This document shows positions 1 to 7,301 of a DNA stretch of 23,046 nucleotides, in pieces. The DNA comes from Aquirhabdus sp. (lineage in GTDB: Bacteria > Pseudomonadota > Gammaproteobacteria > Pseudomonadales > Moraxellaceae): positions 1 to 23,046 of the forward strand of contig JASLGO010000034.1 in NCBI GenBank assembly GCA_030150135.1, given 5' to 3'. Under the pieces are notes generated by a model. That model was not told where the DNA came from. It was given only the letters and a program-made list of their open reading frames with translations, and made no database searches. The stretch's first letter is position 1, and each line of letters begins with the position of its first letter. Position numbers and translations under genes: made by a program.

Positions 1-1456
1 TTCCTCAACTGCATTTGTACTTCAACTTCTCAGCGAAAAACATCAACTTGCCAGTGCTCATGGGCGAGATGCTTTTGCAATCTTGCTCTTTCAAGATATT
101 GCGGTCATTCCAATTTTGGCGATATTACCCCTATTCCATAATTCAGGATTACAACCTAGCAATCAAGGTGTAGATTTTGTTTATTTTGCCAAAGTAATTG
201 GTGTATTCATTGGATTAGTGCTTGCCAGCCGTTCTATCGTTCGCCCGCTATTCCGCTTGATTGTGAGTAGCGGGGCGAATGAATTGCTCACCGCCGTCGC
301 GCTATTTTTTATCTTTGGCGTTGCCTTATTAATGGATCAACTGCATATCAGCATGGCATTAGGTGCATTCCTGACTGGTGTTTTACTGGCAGACTCTGAA
401 TATCGCCACGAAATTGAAGCCAGCATTCAGCCCTTCAAGGGGTTGTTATTAGGCTTATTTTTTATGTCAGTTGGCATGAGTACCAATCTACGCCTGATCA
501 TCGCTGAACCATTATTAGTGATCGGTGGCGCTGCGGGTCTCATGGTTGCTAAATTTTTTATCCTTTTTGCAATTGCACGTATGATGGGTAATCGAATTCC
601 GACCAGTGCGCGTTTGGGCATCGCGCTCGCCCAAGGCGGGGAGTTTGCCTTTGTGGTATTTAACACAGCTGTCACGCAAAAAATTCTGCCAATTGATCTT
701 GCTCAACCACTCATTCTGATCGTCACCTTGTCGATGGCAATGACGCCATTAGCGTTCTTTATTTTAGAAAAATATTTAGAACCCGTTTTTACACGACAGC
801 AGCCTGAACGCGAATTTGACGAGATTCCCAATCATGAACATCGCGTCATTATTGCTGGTTTTGGACGCATCGGACAAATCGTTGCACGTATTCTCAGAAT
901 GCATCATATTGAATTTACAGCCATTGAAAAAGATGCAGGACAAGTCGACTTTGTCCGAAAATTTGGTAATGCCGTTTATTATGGCAATCCGAATAACCCA
1001 GAATTACTGCGCTCCGCAGGTATTGCACATGCGGAATTATTTGTGCTGGCATTAGATGATCAGGATCAGTCGGTCATTACTGCCGAATATTTAACGCGCA
1101 CTTATCCTAAACTGAAAATTATTGCACGCGCACGAGATCGTCAGCATTACTATCGCTTACGAGAAGCAGGGGTTCAGCATATTTGGCGAGAAACCTATTT
1201 TTCATCTTTAGGCATGGCTCGTGCGTCGTTACTTGCACTCGGATTTGACGAGTCCACCGCAGCAGAAAGTATTGAAGTATTTCAAGAATACGATGAAGCA
1301 CTCTTGGAGCGCCAGCAAGCGGTTTACGACGATGATGTCAAAATCATTGAATCTGCACGTGCAGCCATGATTGAACTCGAAGGGTTATTTGATAGCGATC
1401 ATCATGTGACACGTAAAATTGAGACGCCCAAAAGTGATGAAGAAACCACGTTATAA
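1..1456 (+). CDS. Kef-type K+/H+ antiporter (CPA2 family) with TrkA-N domain, 5' end cut by window
   Basis: Inner-membrane glutathione-gated-type potassium efflux antiporter of the KefB/KefC family. The reading frame is open back to position 2 and the first visible residues (SSTAFVLQLL, then GRDAFA and LFQDIAVIP at about nt 83-118) are the conserved membrane-domain core of Kef proteins, so the methionine near nt 83 is internal and the true start lies left of the window. 484 residues are visible; full family members are about 560-620. The membrane part continues to about nt 790 and includes the PFKGLLLGLFFMSVGMS stretch. A cytoplasmic Rossmann TrkA-N/RCK domain follows, with the nucleotide-binding GFGRIGQ at about nt 859-879, and a charged C-terminal tail ends in TAA. 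KefB and KefC cannot be told apart without the N-terminus. No ancillary flavoprotein (kefF/kefG) lies downstream; a RidA-family gene follows after 52 bases. Confidence 0.93.
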   Translation, partial: SSTAFVLQLLSEKHQLASAHGRDAFAILLFQDIAVIPILAILPLFHNSGLQPSNQGVDFVYFAKVIGVFIGLVLASRSIVRPLFRLIVSSGANELLTAVALFFIFGVALLMDQLHISMALGAFLTGVLLADSEYRHEIEASIQPFKGLLLGLFFMSVGMSTNLRLIIAEPLLVIGGAAGLMVAKFFILFAIARMMGNRIPTSARLGIALAQGGEFAFVVFNTAVTQKILPIDLAQPLILIVTLSMAMTPLAFFILEKYLEPVFTRQQPEREFDEIPNHEHRVIIAGFGRIGQIVARILRMHHIEFTAIEKDAGQVDFVRKFGNAVYYGNPNNPELLRSAGIAHAELFVLALDDQDQSVITAEYLTRTYPKLKIIARARDRQHYYRLREAGVQHIWRETYFSSLGMARASLLALGFDESTAAESIEVFQEYDEALLERQQAVYDDDVKIIESARAAMIELEGLFDSDHHVTRKIETPKSDEETTL

Positions 1457-1508
1457 TTCAGTATACAAACCTTTTGAAATCAGCCTTTAACCAACCTTAA
1501 GGAAGACT

Positions 1509-1859
1509 ATGACATCTATCATTCGTAAACATACTAACCGCCGTATGAGCGAAATCGTCATTCATGGTGAAACAATTTACCTTGCGGGGCAAGTTGGTGA
1601 AACAGGCAAAACGGTTGCTGAACAAACTGCTGAAGCGTTAGCTCATGTTGACCGTCTACTCGCTGAAGCAGAATCATCACGAGAGCATATCCTGCAAGTG
1701 ATTATTTGGCTCAAAGACATCGCCGATTTTGATGCGATGAATGAAGTCTATGATGCGTGGGTTCCTGAAGGATGTGCACCAGTTCGTGCAACGAGTGAAG
1801 CGAAACTGGCTGATCCGTCGCTGCTTGTAGAAATTATCGTGACAGCAGCACGTTACTGA
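1509..1859 (+). CDS. RidA family protein (YjgF/YER057c/UK114)
   Basis: Small cytosolic protein of the Rid superfamily, 116 residues. RidA itself deaminates reactive enamine/imine intermediates made by PLP enzymes; many other Rid proteins lack a proven substrate. The sequence shows the family signature PVRATSEAKL with Arg93, and Glu108 15 residues later, matching the spacing of the substrate-binding Arg105/Glu120 of canonical RidA, so imine deaminase chemistry is possible. The overall pattern (N-terminal IIRKHTNRRMSEIVIHG, VYDAWVP, LADPSLLVEI) resembles the YoaB-like subgroup more than housekeeping RidA, so I give no symbol. The ATG start is supported by AAGGAAG seven to eight bases upstream. 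It follows the Kef gene in the same direction and may be co-transcribed; a REPIN-like hairpin lies just after the stop. Confidence 0.9.
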   Translation: MTSIIRKHTNRRMSEIVIHGETIYLAGQVGETGKTVAEQTAEALAHVDRLLAEAESSREHILQVIIWLKDIADFDAMNEVYDAWVPEGCAPVRATSEAKLADPSLLVEIIVTAARY

Positions 1860-1890
1860 TAAATAATTGCGCGAATATCACGAATATATT

Positions 1891-1946
1891 GTAGTGGAGA
1901 ACTATGTTCTCCCTCTGTTTAGGGCAGACCATAGGTCTACCCCTAC
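1891..1946. repeat. GTAG-headed REPIN-like palindromic element 1
   Basis: Two small hairpins face each other. The first begins GTAG (1891) and has the perfect stem GGAGAAC/GTTCTCC (1896-1902 with 1906-1912) around TAT. The second, read on the minus strand, begins GTAGGGG and has a nine-pair stem (1922-1930 with 1934-1942, one G-T pair) around ATA. A GTAG head followed by a hairpin, repeated in inverted orientation, is the REP doublet (REPIN) design mobilised in trans by RAYT transposases. No RAYT gene is in the window. It sits between convergent genes and may also help terminate transcription. Confidence 0.65.
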
Positions 1947-1957
1947 GTCATCAATCA

Positions 1958-2797
1958 TTAAACTGTTTCACCGATTTTACCACCCATGACCACAACACTT
2001 TCCGCGCCAAGTGATGCAAGCCAATTCATTTTATTGGGTTCAAACAACACGACAGCGGTAGAACCTAAATAAAAGCGTCCCAATTCCGCACCTTTATCGA
2101 GTTGCAAATCATGTTTGCGATGTTCAATTTGTCCTGTTGGATTCGCCTTGCCTGTCGCCACGGTTTCAATACCAGCCACAATCATTGCACCAACTAACAC
2201 AACTGCCATCCGACCGACCGCCGTATCAAACAAACACACCATACGTTCATTGCGAGCAAATAAGCCTTCAACGTTTTGCGCTGTTTCAACATTAACCGAG
2301 AACAATTCCCCTGGAATATACAACGTATCCGTCAAACGTCCTGCAAATGGCATGTGGACGCGATGATAATCACGCGGAGAAAGATAAACTGTCGCAAACT
2401 CGCCATTCTTAAACGGGGCTGCAAGCGCGATATCACCAACAAGTTTTTCAACTGAAAAAGACTGTCCTTTCGCTTGAAATACGTCATCACCAACAATTTT
2501 ACCCAATTGTGAAATTGCACCATCCGCAGGCGAAACCACCGCATTAGGCGCAACATCAATCGCACGAACACCATCTTTTAACGCGCGCGTGAAGAAGTCA
2601 TTAAAACTACTGTATGCGGTCAAATTCTCTTCAGCTGCCAAAGACATATCGATGTTATAGCGATGCGCAAAGGTTTTAATAAACGTATTTTTGACAAAGC
2701 CAATTTTGCTTGCTGCCAATGCACCAACCAAACGACTTAACCCATGCTGAGGTGCAATGTGCTGAAATAAGATAAATGGACTTTTTGACGTTGACAT
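1958..2797 (-). CDS. psd: Phosphatidylserine decarboxylase proenzyme
   Basis: Decarboxylates phosphatidylserine to phosphatidylethanolamine at the inner membrane, the last step of PE synthesis. Bacterial PSD is made as a proenzyme that cuts itself at an LGST motif, turning the serine into the catalytic pyruvoyl group. LGST is visible at residues 244-247 with Ser246 as cleavage residue, leaving an alpha chain of 34 residues. Other family blocks are VSPADGAISQLG, YLSPRDYHRVHMPF (the His of the charge relay) and VGAMIVAGIETV. The frame is open 17 codons further upstream, but I chose the ATG at 2797 (MSTSKSPFILFQHIAPQHG) because it gives the family's usual N-terminus and length (279 residues) and has AAAGGG about 11 bases ahead; the extra upstream residues look unlike PSD. 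It stands alone, convergent with the RidA gene and divergent from tag. Confidence 0.95.
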   Translation of the reverse strand: MSTSKSPFILFQHIAPQHGLSRLVGALAASKIGFVKNTFIKTFAHRYNIDMSLAAEENLTAYSSFNDFFTRALKDGVRAIDVAPNAVVSPADGAISQLGKIVGDDVFQAKGQSFSVEKLVGDIALAAPFKNGEFATVYLSPRDYHRVHMPFAGRLTDTLYIPGELFSVNVETAQNVEGLFARNERMVCLFDTAVGRMAVVLVGAMIVAGIETVATGKANPTGQIEHRKHDLQLDKGAELGRFYLGSTAVVLFEPNKMNWLASLGAESVVVMGGKIGETV

Positions 2798-2962
2798 GAG
2801 GTAGGTTATCCCTTTAATAAATGCGACATAATCACAGCAATAAGCCAAAGCAATTAGTCACTCAATAAATTCTGCCGCCAGTATAATTGCAAAACGCTTA
2901 AAACCACGATTCTTGAGAAAAAATCATTACAGAAAATCATTGCGAAGACGATCGGAAAAATC

Positions 2963-3550
2963 ATGACAACATCGAATATTACAATCCATCGTTGCGGCTG
3001 GTGTAGCGACGACCCACTCTATCAAGCCTACCATGACAATGAGTGGGGTCGCCCGCAGTATGACCCAATTAAATTATTTGAGAAAATTTGCCTCGAAGGT
3101 CAGCAAGCAGGCCTGTCATGGATTACGGTTCTCAAAAAACGTGAGCATTATCGCAAACGTTTCTTTAACTTTGACCCTGCCAAAGTTGCTGCACTTACCG
3201 ATGAAGACTTAGCTGAACTCGTCACCGATACAGGATTGATTCGTCATATCGGAAAATTGTCTGCTATTCGCGATAACGCAAAGGCTTATATGGCAATGCA
3301 AGCACAAGGCATTAATTTTTCAGAATGGACGTGGAGTTTTGTTGGTGGACAAACCATCATCAACCAACTCAAAGACTACCGAGAAGCACCGACCAAAACC
3401 GCACCAAGCCTCGCTCTATCCAAAGCACTAAAAAAAGCAGGCTTTCGATTTGTCGGCGAAACAACCTGCTATGCGTTTATGCAAAGTGTAGGCATGGTGA
3501 ATGATCACGAACTCAACTGCCATGTACGAAATGCATCCATCCAAGCGTAG
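2963..3550 (+). CDS. tag: DNA-3-methyladenine glycosylase I
   Basis: Cytosolic base-excision repair enzyme that removes 3-methyladenine from alkylated DNA. The 195 residues align over their whole length with E. coli Tag (187 residues). The structural zinc ligands are all present: Cys11 (RCGW), His24 (YHDNEWG), His182 and Cys186 (NDHELNCH), at the same offsets as Cys4/His17/His175/Cys179 in E. coli. The base-recognition region EGQQAGLSWITVLKKR is intact, including the conserved Glu45 and Trp53. The chosen ATG is seven residues longer than the E. coli protein and is the only ATG ahead of RCGW. No strong Shine-Dalgarno is visible (GGAAAAATC precedes it). ybaK starts nine bases after the stop, so the two are probably co-transcribed. 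Confidence 0.96.
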   Translation: MTTSNITIHRCGWCSDDPLYQAYHDNEWGRPQYDPIKLFEKICLEGQQAGLSWITVLKKREHYRKRFFNFDPAKVAALTDEDLAELVTDTGLIRHIGKLSAIRDNAKAYMAMQAQGINFSEWTWSFVGGQTIINQLKDYREAPTKTAPSLALSKALKKAGFRFVGETTCYAFMQSVGMVNDHELNCHVRNASIQA

Positions 3551-3559
3551 AGATTTAAA

Positions 3560-4033
3560 ATGACACCCGCATGTAATTTGCTTAAAAAACTCAAAATTCC
3601 ATTTTGTATCCATGAGTATGACCACGATCCATCCTGTACGAACTTCGGTGAAGAAGCTGCACAAAAGCTCAACCTACCAATGCAACAGGTTTTTAAAACC
3701 TTATTGATTACCGATGAAAAACAGTTTTTCGTTGCGATCATTCCTGTGACGCACACCTTAAGTCTGAAAAAAGCGGCTCATGCTTTTGGACTGAAAAAAG
3801 TACGCATGGCAAAACCTGACGAGGCTGAACGTGTGACAGGTTATCTGGTCGGCGGGATTAGCCCAATAGGACAAAAGAAGCAGCTAAAAACAGCTGTGGA
3901 TGGGTCAGCGAAATCATTAGAAAAAGTCTATGTCAGTGGCGGCAAACGTGGACTGGATGTGGGATTAGTGCCTGATGATTTATTGAAAGCTATTCATGGC
4001 TCTGGTTTCTGTGATTTAATTGATGAGGGTTAA
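3560..4033 (+). CDS. ybaK: Cys-tRNA(Pro)/Cys-tRNA(Cys) deacylase YbaK
   Basis: Trans-editing factor that hydrolyses cysteine wrongly attached to tRNA(Pro) by prolyl-tRNA synthetase. The 157 residues have the YbaK/EbsC fold signatures: the FKTLL segment with the essential lysine at position 46, the central FFVAIIPVTHTLSLKKAAHA, the GGISPIGQKK loop and the C-terminal VSGGKRGLDVGLVPDDLL. Length and lysine position match E. coli YbaK (159 residues, Lys46). The start codon is an ATG nine bases after tag; no good Shine-Dalgarno is seen, which fits translational coupling with tag. A palindromic repeat lies immediately downstream. Confidence 0.94.
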   Translation: MTPACNLLKKLKIPFCIHEYDHDPSCTNFGEEAAQKLNLPMQQVFKTLLITDEKQFFVAIIPVTHTLSLKKAAHAFGLKKVRMAKPDEAERVTGYLVGGISPIGQKKQLKTAVDGSAKSLEKVYVSGGKRGLDVGLVPDDLLKAIHGSGFCDLIDEG

Positions 4034-4039
4034 TATTTT

Positions 4040-4149
4040 CAAATTTTCCCTCACCTTTCTAAAGAGTAGAACTTCTGATGATTCAATAAAGGTTCTCGAT
4101 CCGCAGGAAAGTCCCTCTTTAGAGAAAGAGGGATTTAGGGAGATTTGAC
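4040..4149. repeat. Long palindromic repeat, copy A (left flank of DUF559 gene)
   Basis: Imperfect palindrome of about 110 bases. The right arm (4108-4147) reads AAAGTCCCTCTTTAGAGAAA and on to GGGAGATTTG; the left arm (4040-4074) is its degraded inverse. The arms flank a loop of about 33 bases. The right arm itself holds a small palindrome, CCCTCTTTAGAGAAAGAGGG. The whole unit, loop included, aligns in direct orientation with copy B on the other side of the DUF559 gene. It follows the ybaK stop and could also serve as its terminator. Confidence 0.75.
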
Positions 4150-4229
4150 AGCATTCGCTCAGTGAAACACTTAAGATTAAAAACAAATACATTCAAACAG
4201 ATAATAAATACTTGACCAATGGATCAGTG

Positions 4230-4589
4230 ATGCAGCCCTACAATCAACATTTAAAAAAACCATCCCAGCTGTTACGAAATAGCATGACAGATGCAGAACT
4301 CAAACTATGGCAAAGAATAAGACGCAAGCAAATCTTAGGTTTTCAATTTTATCGACAAAAACCCATTCTCAATTTCATTGTTGATTTTTATTGCCCCAAT
4401 GCCAAGCTCGTGATCGAATGCGATGGCAGCCAACATCATACTATTGAAGGTTTAGAATCCGATGCTCATCGAGATGACATGCTAAATCAATTGGGCTTAA
4501 CAGTTTTACGTTTTGATAATCGACAAATCTTGTTGGGAATAGATGAAGTTTGCCAAGTTATTTTTGATACGATTCAACGGTTAAAGTAA
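4230..4589 (+). CDS. DUF559 family protein (predicted Vsr-like/PD-(D/E)XK nuclease fold)
   Basis: 119-residue protein of the DUF559 family, whose fold is related to very-short-patch-repair and other restriction-like endonucleases. The cellular role is not established. The sequence shows the family hallmarks: MTDAELKLWQRIRRKQI, GFQFYRQKPILNFIVDFYCP and VIECDGSQHH, with Asp52, Glu63 and Asp65 as the likely metal-binding acidic set and the terminal VLRFDNRQIL block, so it looks intact. An upstream in-frame TTG at 4212 exists, but I chose the ATG at 4230 because family members typically begin MQPYN; GGA at 4220-4222 is a modest ribosome site. The gene is bracketed by two direct copies of a palindromic repeat (4040-4149 and 4606-4731), which suggests a repeat-associated cassette. 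It could instead be a stand-alone repair gene. Transcription converges with ygiQ. Confidence 0.88.
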   Translation: MQPYNQHLKKPSQLLRNSMTDAELKLWQRIRRKQILGFQFYRQKPILNFIVDFYCPNAKLVIECDGSQHHTIEGLESDAHRDDMLNQLGLTVLRFDNRQILLGIDEVCQVIFDTIQRLK

Positions 4590-4605
4590 TGTATCTTATG
4601 CTTGT

Positions 4606-4731
4606 CAAATCTCCCCTAACCCCTCTTTCTCTAAAGAGGGGGACTTCTGAGAATTTGATGAAGGTGTTTAATTCGCTAAAAGTCCCTCTTTAAAAAGGAT
4701 GAGGAGCACCGCTCCGCAAGAGAAAGATTTG
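4606..4731. repeat. Long palindromic repeat, copy B (right flank of DUF559 gene)
   Basis: Left arm 4606-4647 contains the near-perfect palindrome CCCTCTTTCTCTAAAGAGGG (4621-4640). Loop of about 30 bases, then right arm 4678-4731 beginning AAAGTCCCTCTTTA. It aligns with copy A along its length in the same orientation, sharing ACTTCTGA and the loop-end AAAGTCCCTCTTTA. The right arm differs by an insert of about 27 bases (about 4692-4718) that carries its own small hairpin GAGC-ACC-GCTC. The unit ends five bases before the ygiQ stop codon, so it also occupies the terminator position for both convergent genes. Confidence 0.78.
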
Positions 4732-4736
4732 ATAAA

Positions 4737-7082
4737 CTAAACCTTCTGCTTCCTCTTCGCTCCCGTCACTCTTGGCGGCAAACCCGTATGCTGTGTCAAA
4801 ATCTGACCTTTTTGCGGTTGTAAACCCGAACGCTTACGCGAATCACCCGCCACCGAAGAATTCTTCTTCCGCGCAGTGCTGTATTCACCAGACTCTTTAT
4901 TCAATGGCTGATTGGTCGGAATCAACTGATGCTTTCCATTCCCAATCAAATCCGCACGTCCCATGCTCTTCAGCGCTTCACGCAACAAAGGCCAGTTGTT
5001 TGGATCGTGGTAACGCAAGAACGCCTTATGCAGACGACGACGTTTCTCACCTTTCACGATATCCACTGTTTCACTGCCACGACTCACTTTACGTAGTGGA
5101 TTCTTGGTCGAATGATACATCGCTGTTGCGGTTGCCATCGGTGATGGATAGAAGGTCTGAACTTGATCGGCTCGGAAACCGTTTTTCTTGAGCCATAACG
5201 CCAAATTCATCATGTCCTGATCCGTCGTTCCTGGATGCGCCGCGATGAAATATGGAATTAAATACTGCTCTTTACCCGCTTCCTTACTGAAACGATCAAA
5301 CAACTGCTTGAAGCGGTCATATGTACCAATACCCGGTTTCATCATCTTAGACAATGGACCGCCTTCGGTATGTTCAGGCGCAATCTTCAAATAACCACCG
5401 ACATGGTGTGTCACTAATTCTTTGACATATTCAGGATTGAGTACAGCCAAGTCATAGCGCAGACCTGAACCGATGAGGATTTTTTTGATGCCCTTGATCG
5501 CACGCGCTTTACGATAAAGCTGAGTCAGATGACTATGATCTGTACCTAAATTCTCACAAACTCCTGGATATACACACGACGGTTTACGACAATTCTTCTC
5601 GATTTCTGGGTCTTTACATGCCAGACGATACATATTGGCCGTTGGCCCACCCAGATCCGAAATAATCCCAGTAAAGCCCGGAGTCGTATCACGGATGCTC
5701 TCCACTTCACGCAGAATCGACTCTTCCGAACGATTCTGGATAATCCGCCCTTCGTGTTCGGTAATCGAGCAGAACGTACAACCACCAAAGCAGCCACGCA
5801 TGATATTGACTGAGAATTTGATCATGTCATAAGCAGGAATCCGCGCATCGCCGTAGGCTGGATGCGGAACACGTGCATACGGTAGATCGAACACATAATC
5901 CATTTCTTCAGTCGATAATGGAATCGGTGGCGCATTCAACCACACATCACGATCGCCGTGACGTTGCACCATTTCCCGCGCATTTCCCGGATTAGTTTCC
6001 AAATGCAAAATACGGTTGGCATGGGCATATAACACTGGATCATCTTTGACCTGATCATAATCAGGCAGACGAATGACCGATAATTCACGTGGCGGCAAAC
6101 GATGCTTGATCGCTTTGCTTGGTGCAGGACGTAAGGAAACGATTTGTGTATCTTTATCTAGCTTATGATTATCGACAACATCTGCATTGACGACTGGATT
6201 AACAACTGCTTCTTTAACAAATCCTTCATAGGTTGAAAGATTTGGATTCTTAGGATTGTTCTTCTCGACATCACAACTGTCTAAATCTTCAGTCATCACA
6301 TACGGATTAATAATCGCATCGACACGTCCGGGCGTATCGACATCATTACTAGCAATTTCAAAATAATCGGCTTTTGCGACCTTACGCGCTTCATTGAGAA
6401 TAAAGCTCGTACCGCGTAAGTCCGTAATCTGATCAATACGATCACCTTTTGCCAGACGATGAACCACATCCACAATCGCGCGTTCAGCATTGCCATACAG
6501 CAAAATATCAGCTTTGGCATCCGTAATAATCGAACGACGTACTTTATCTTGCCAATAATCATAATGAGCGATACGACGCAAGCTCGCCTCTATCCCACCC
6601 AAGATAATAGGAACATCAGAATAAGCTTCACGACAACGCTGTGAATAGACTACTGCCGCACGATCAGGACGCTTATCAGGGGCATTATTTGGTGAATATG
6701 CATCATCCGAGCGAGTTTTACGATCAGCCGTATAACGGTTGATCATTGAGTCCATATTGCCTGCCGTCACGCCAAAGCAATAGACAGGTTTACCTAATGC
6801 TTTAAACGCATCCGCCGAGTGCCAGTCTGGCTGGGCAATAATCCCAACGCGGAAACCTTGCGCTTCCAGCAACCGTCCAATAATCGCCATACCAAATGAC
6901 GGATGATCGACATACGCATCACCGCTAATGATGATCACATCGCAGGCGTCCCAGCCGAGCGCATCCATTTCCGCACGACTCATCGGCAAAAATGGCGCAG
7001 GTTCAAAACACGACGCCCAATGTTTATCATAATCAAACAAAGGCTTAGGCGTAGCGCCAGAAATAACTTGAGGAGCGGACAT
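4737..7082 (-). CDS. ygiQ: YgiQ family radical SAM protein (UPF0313)
   Basis: Large cytosolic radical-SAM protein of unknown reaction, 781 residues from the chosen start. The N-terminal region (PAPFLPMSRAEMDALGWDACD, SGDAYVDHPSFGMAIIGR) is the family-specific domain. The radical-SAM iron-sulfur ligands CFGGCTFC are Cys431, Cys435 and Cys438. A second cysteine cluster, NCRKPSCVYPGVC, about 100 residues later is also a family trait and may hold another metal site. HHVGGYLKIAPEHTEGGPLSKM and QYLIPYFIAAHPG follow. The tail after about residue 720 is basic and low in complexity. Residues about 275-335 form a longer linker than in E. coli YgiQ (739 residues). I chose ATG 7082 (MSAPQV) because upstream residues are not family-like; ATG 7094 is also possible and neither has a clear Shine-Dalgarno. 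Apparently monocistronic, behind a terminator. Confidence 0.94.
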   Translation of the reverse strand: MSAPQVISGATPKPLFDYDKHWASCFEPAPFLPMSRAEMDALGWDACDVIIISGDAYVDHPSFGMAIIGRLLEAQGFRVGIIAQPDWHSADAFKALGKPVYCFGVTAGNMDSMINRYTADRKTRSDDAYSPNNAPDKRPDRAAVVYSQRCREAYSDVPIILGGIEASLRRIAHYDYWQDKVRRSIITDAKADILLYGNAERAIVDVVHRLAKGDRIDQITDLRGTSFILNEARKVAKADYFEIASNDVDTPGRVDAIINPYVMTEDLDSCDVEKNNPKNPNLSTYEGFVKEAVVNPVVNADVVDNHKLDKDTQIVSLRPAPSKAIKHRLPPRELSVIRLPDYDQVKDDPVLYAHANRILHLETNPGNAREMVQRHGDRDVWLNAPPIPLSTEEMDYVFDLPYARVPHPAYGDARIPAYDMIKFSVNIMRGCFGGCTFCSITEHEGRIIQNRSEESILREVESIRDTTPGFTGIISDLGGPTANMYRLACKDPEIEKNCRKPSCVYPGVCENLGTDHSHLTQLYRKARAIKGIKKILIGSGLRYDLAVLNPEYVKELVTHHVGGYLKIAPEHTEGGPLSKMMKPGIGTYDRFKQLFDRFSKEAGKEQYLIPYFIAAHPGTTDQDMMNLALWLKKNGFRADQVQTFYPSPMATATAMYHSTKNPLRKVSRGSETVDIVKGEKRRRLHKAFLRYHDPNNWPLLREALKSMGRADLIGNGKHQLIPTNQPLNKESGEYSTARKKNSSVAGDSRKRSGLQPQKGQILTQHTGLPPRVTGAKRKQKV

Positions 7083-7236
7083 AGTGTGAGCCATCAATGC
7101 GTAATGAGTAGCGCAGAGCGCCAATTGGATGAAAACCGCTCATTTTAGCATGAATCACGCTCATGTGCTGATGACGACTTCAATTAACAATCGAATAGAT
7201 GTCACAAAAGATCAATCCACCATCAAATTCAGACCA

Positions 7237-7279
7237 TAAAAAACGCCACAGCTTGATATGCAAACTGTGGCGCTTTATT
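7237..7279 (-). terminator. Rho-independent terminator of the beta-barrel gene
   Basis: Perfect eight-pair stem CGCCACAG/CTGTGGCG (7244-7251 with 7265-7272), followed on the minus strand by a run of six T (complement of A 7238-7243). It lies about 20-30 bases after the stop of the outer-membrane gene and ahead of ygiQ, so it separates the two same-strand genes. T-rich sequence on the other side makes it potentially bidirectional. Confidence 0.88.
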
Positions 7280-7301
7280 TTTACTTTAGCTTGCGAAGTT
7301 C

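Noticed and set aside
83..1456. Kef gene starting at the TTG near 83
   Set aside because: The frame continues upstream to the window edge with conserved Kef residues, so that codon is internal.
4040..4731. Classical insertion sequence around the DUF559 gene
   Set aside because: The flanks are long palindromes in direct orientation, not simple terminal inverted repeats, the encoded protein has no transposase motifs, and no short target duplication is evident.
4074..4735. CRISPR-like repeats
   Set aside because: There are only two or three palindromic units with no regular spacing, no unique spacers of uniform length and no cas genes.
4772..5191. Open frame of 139 codons on the plus strand opposite the 3' end of ygiQ
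   Set aside because: It is fully antisense to a strongly conserved gene, has no ribosome site or recognisable family, and its composition is that of a shadow frame.
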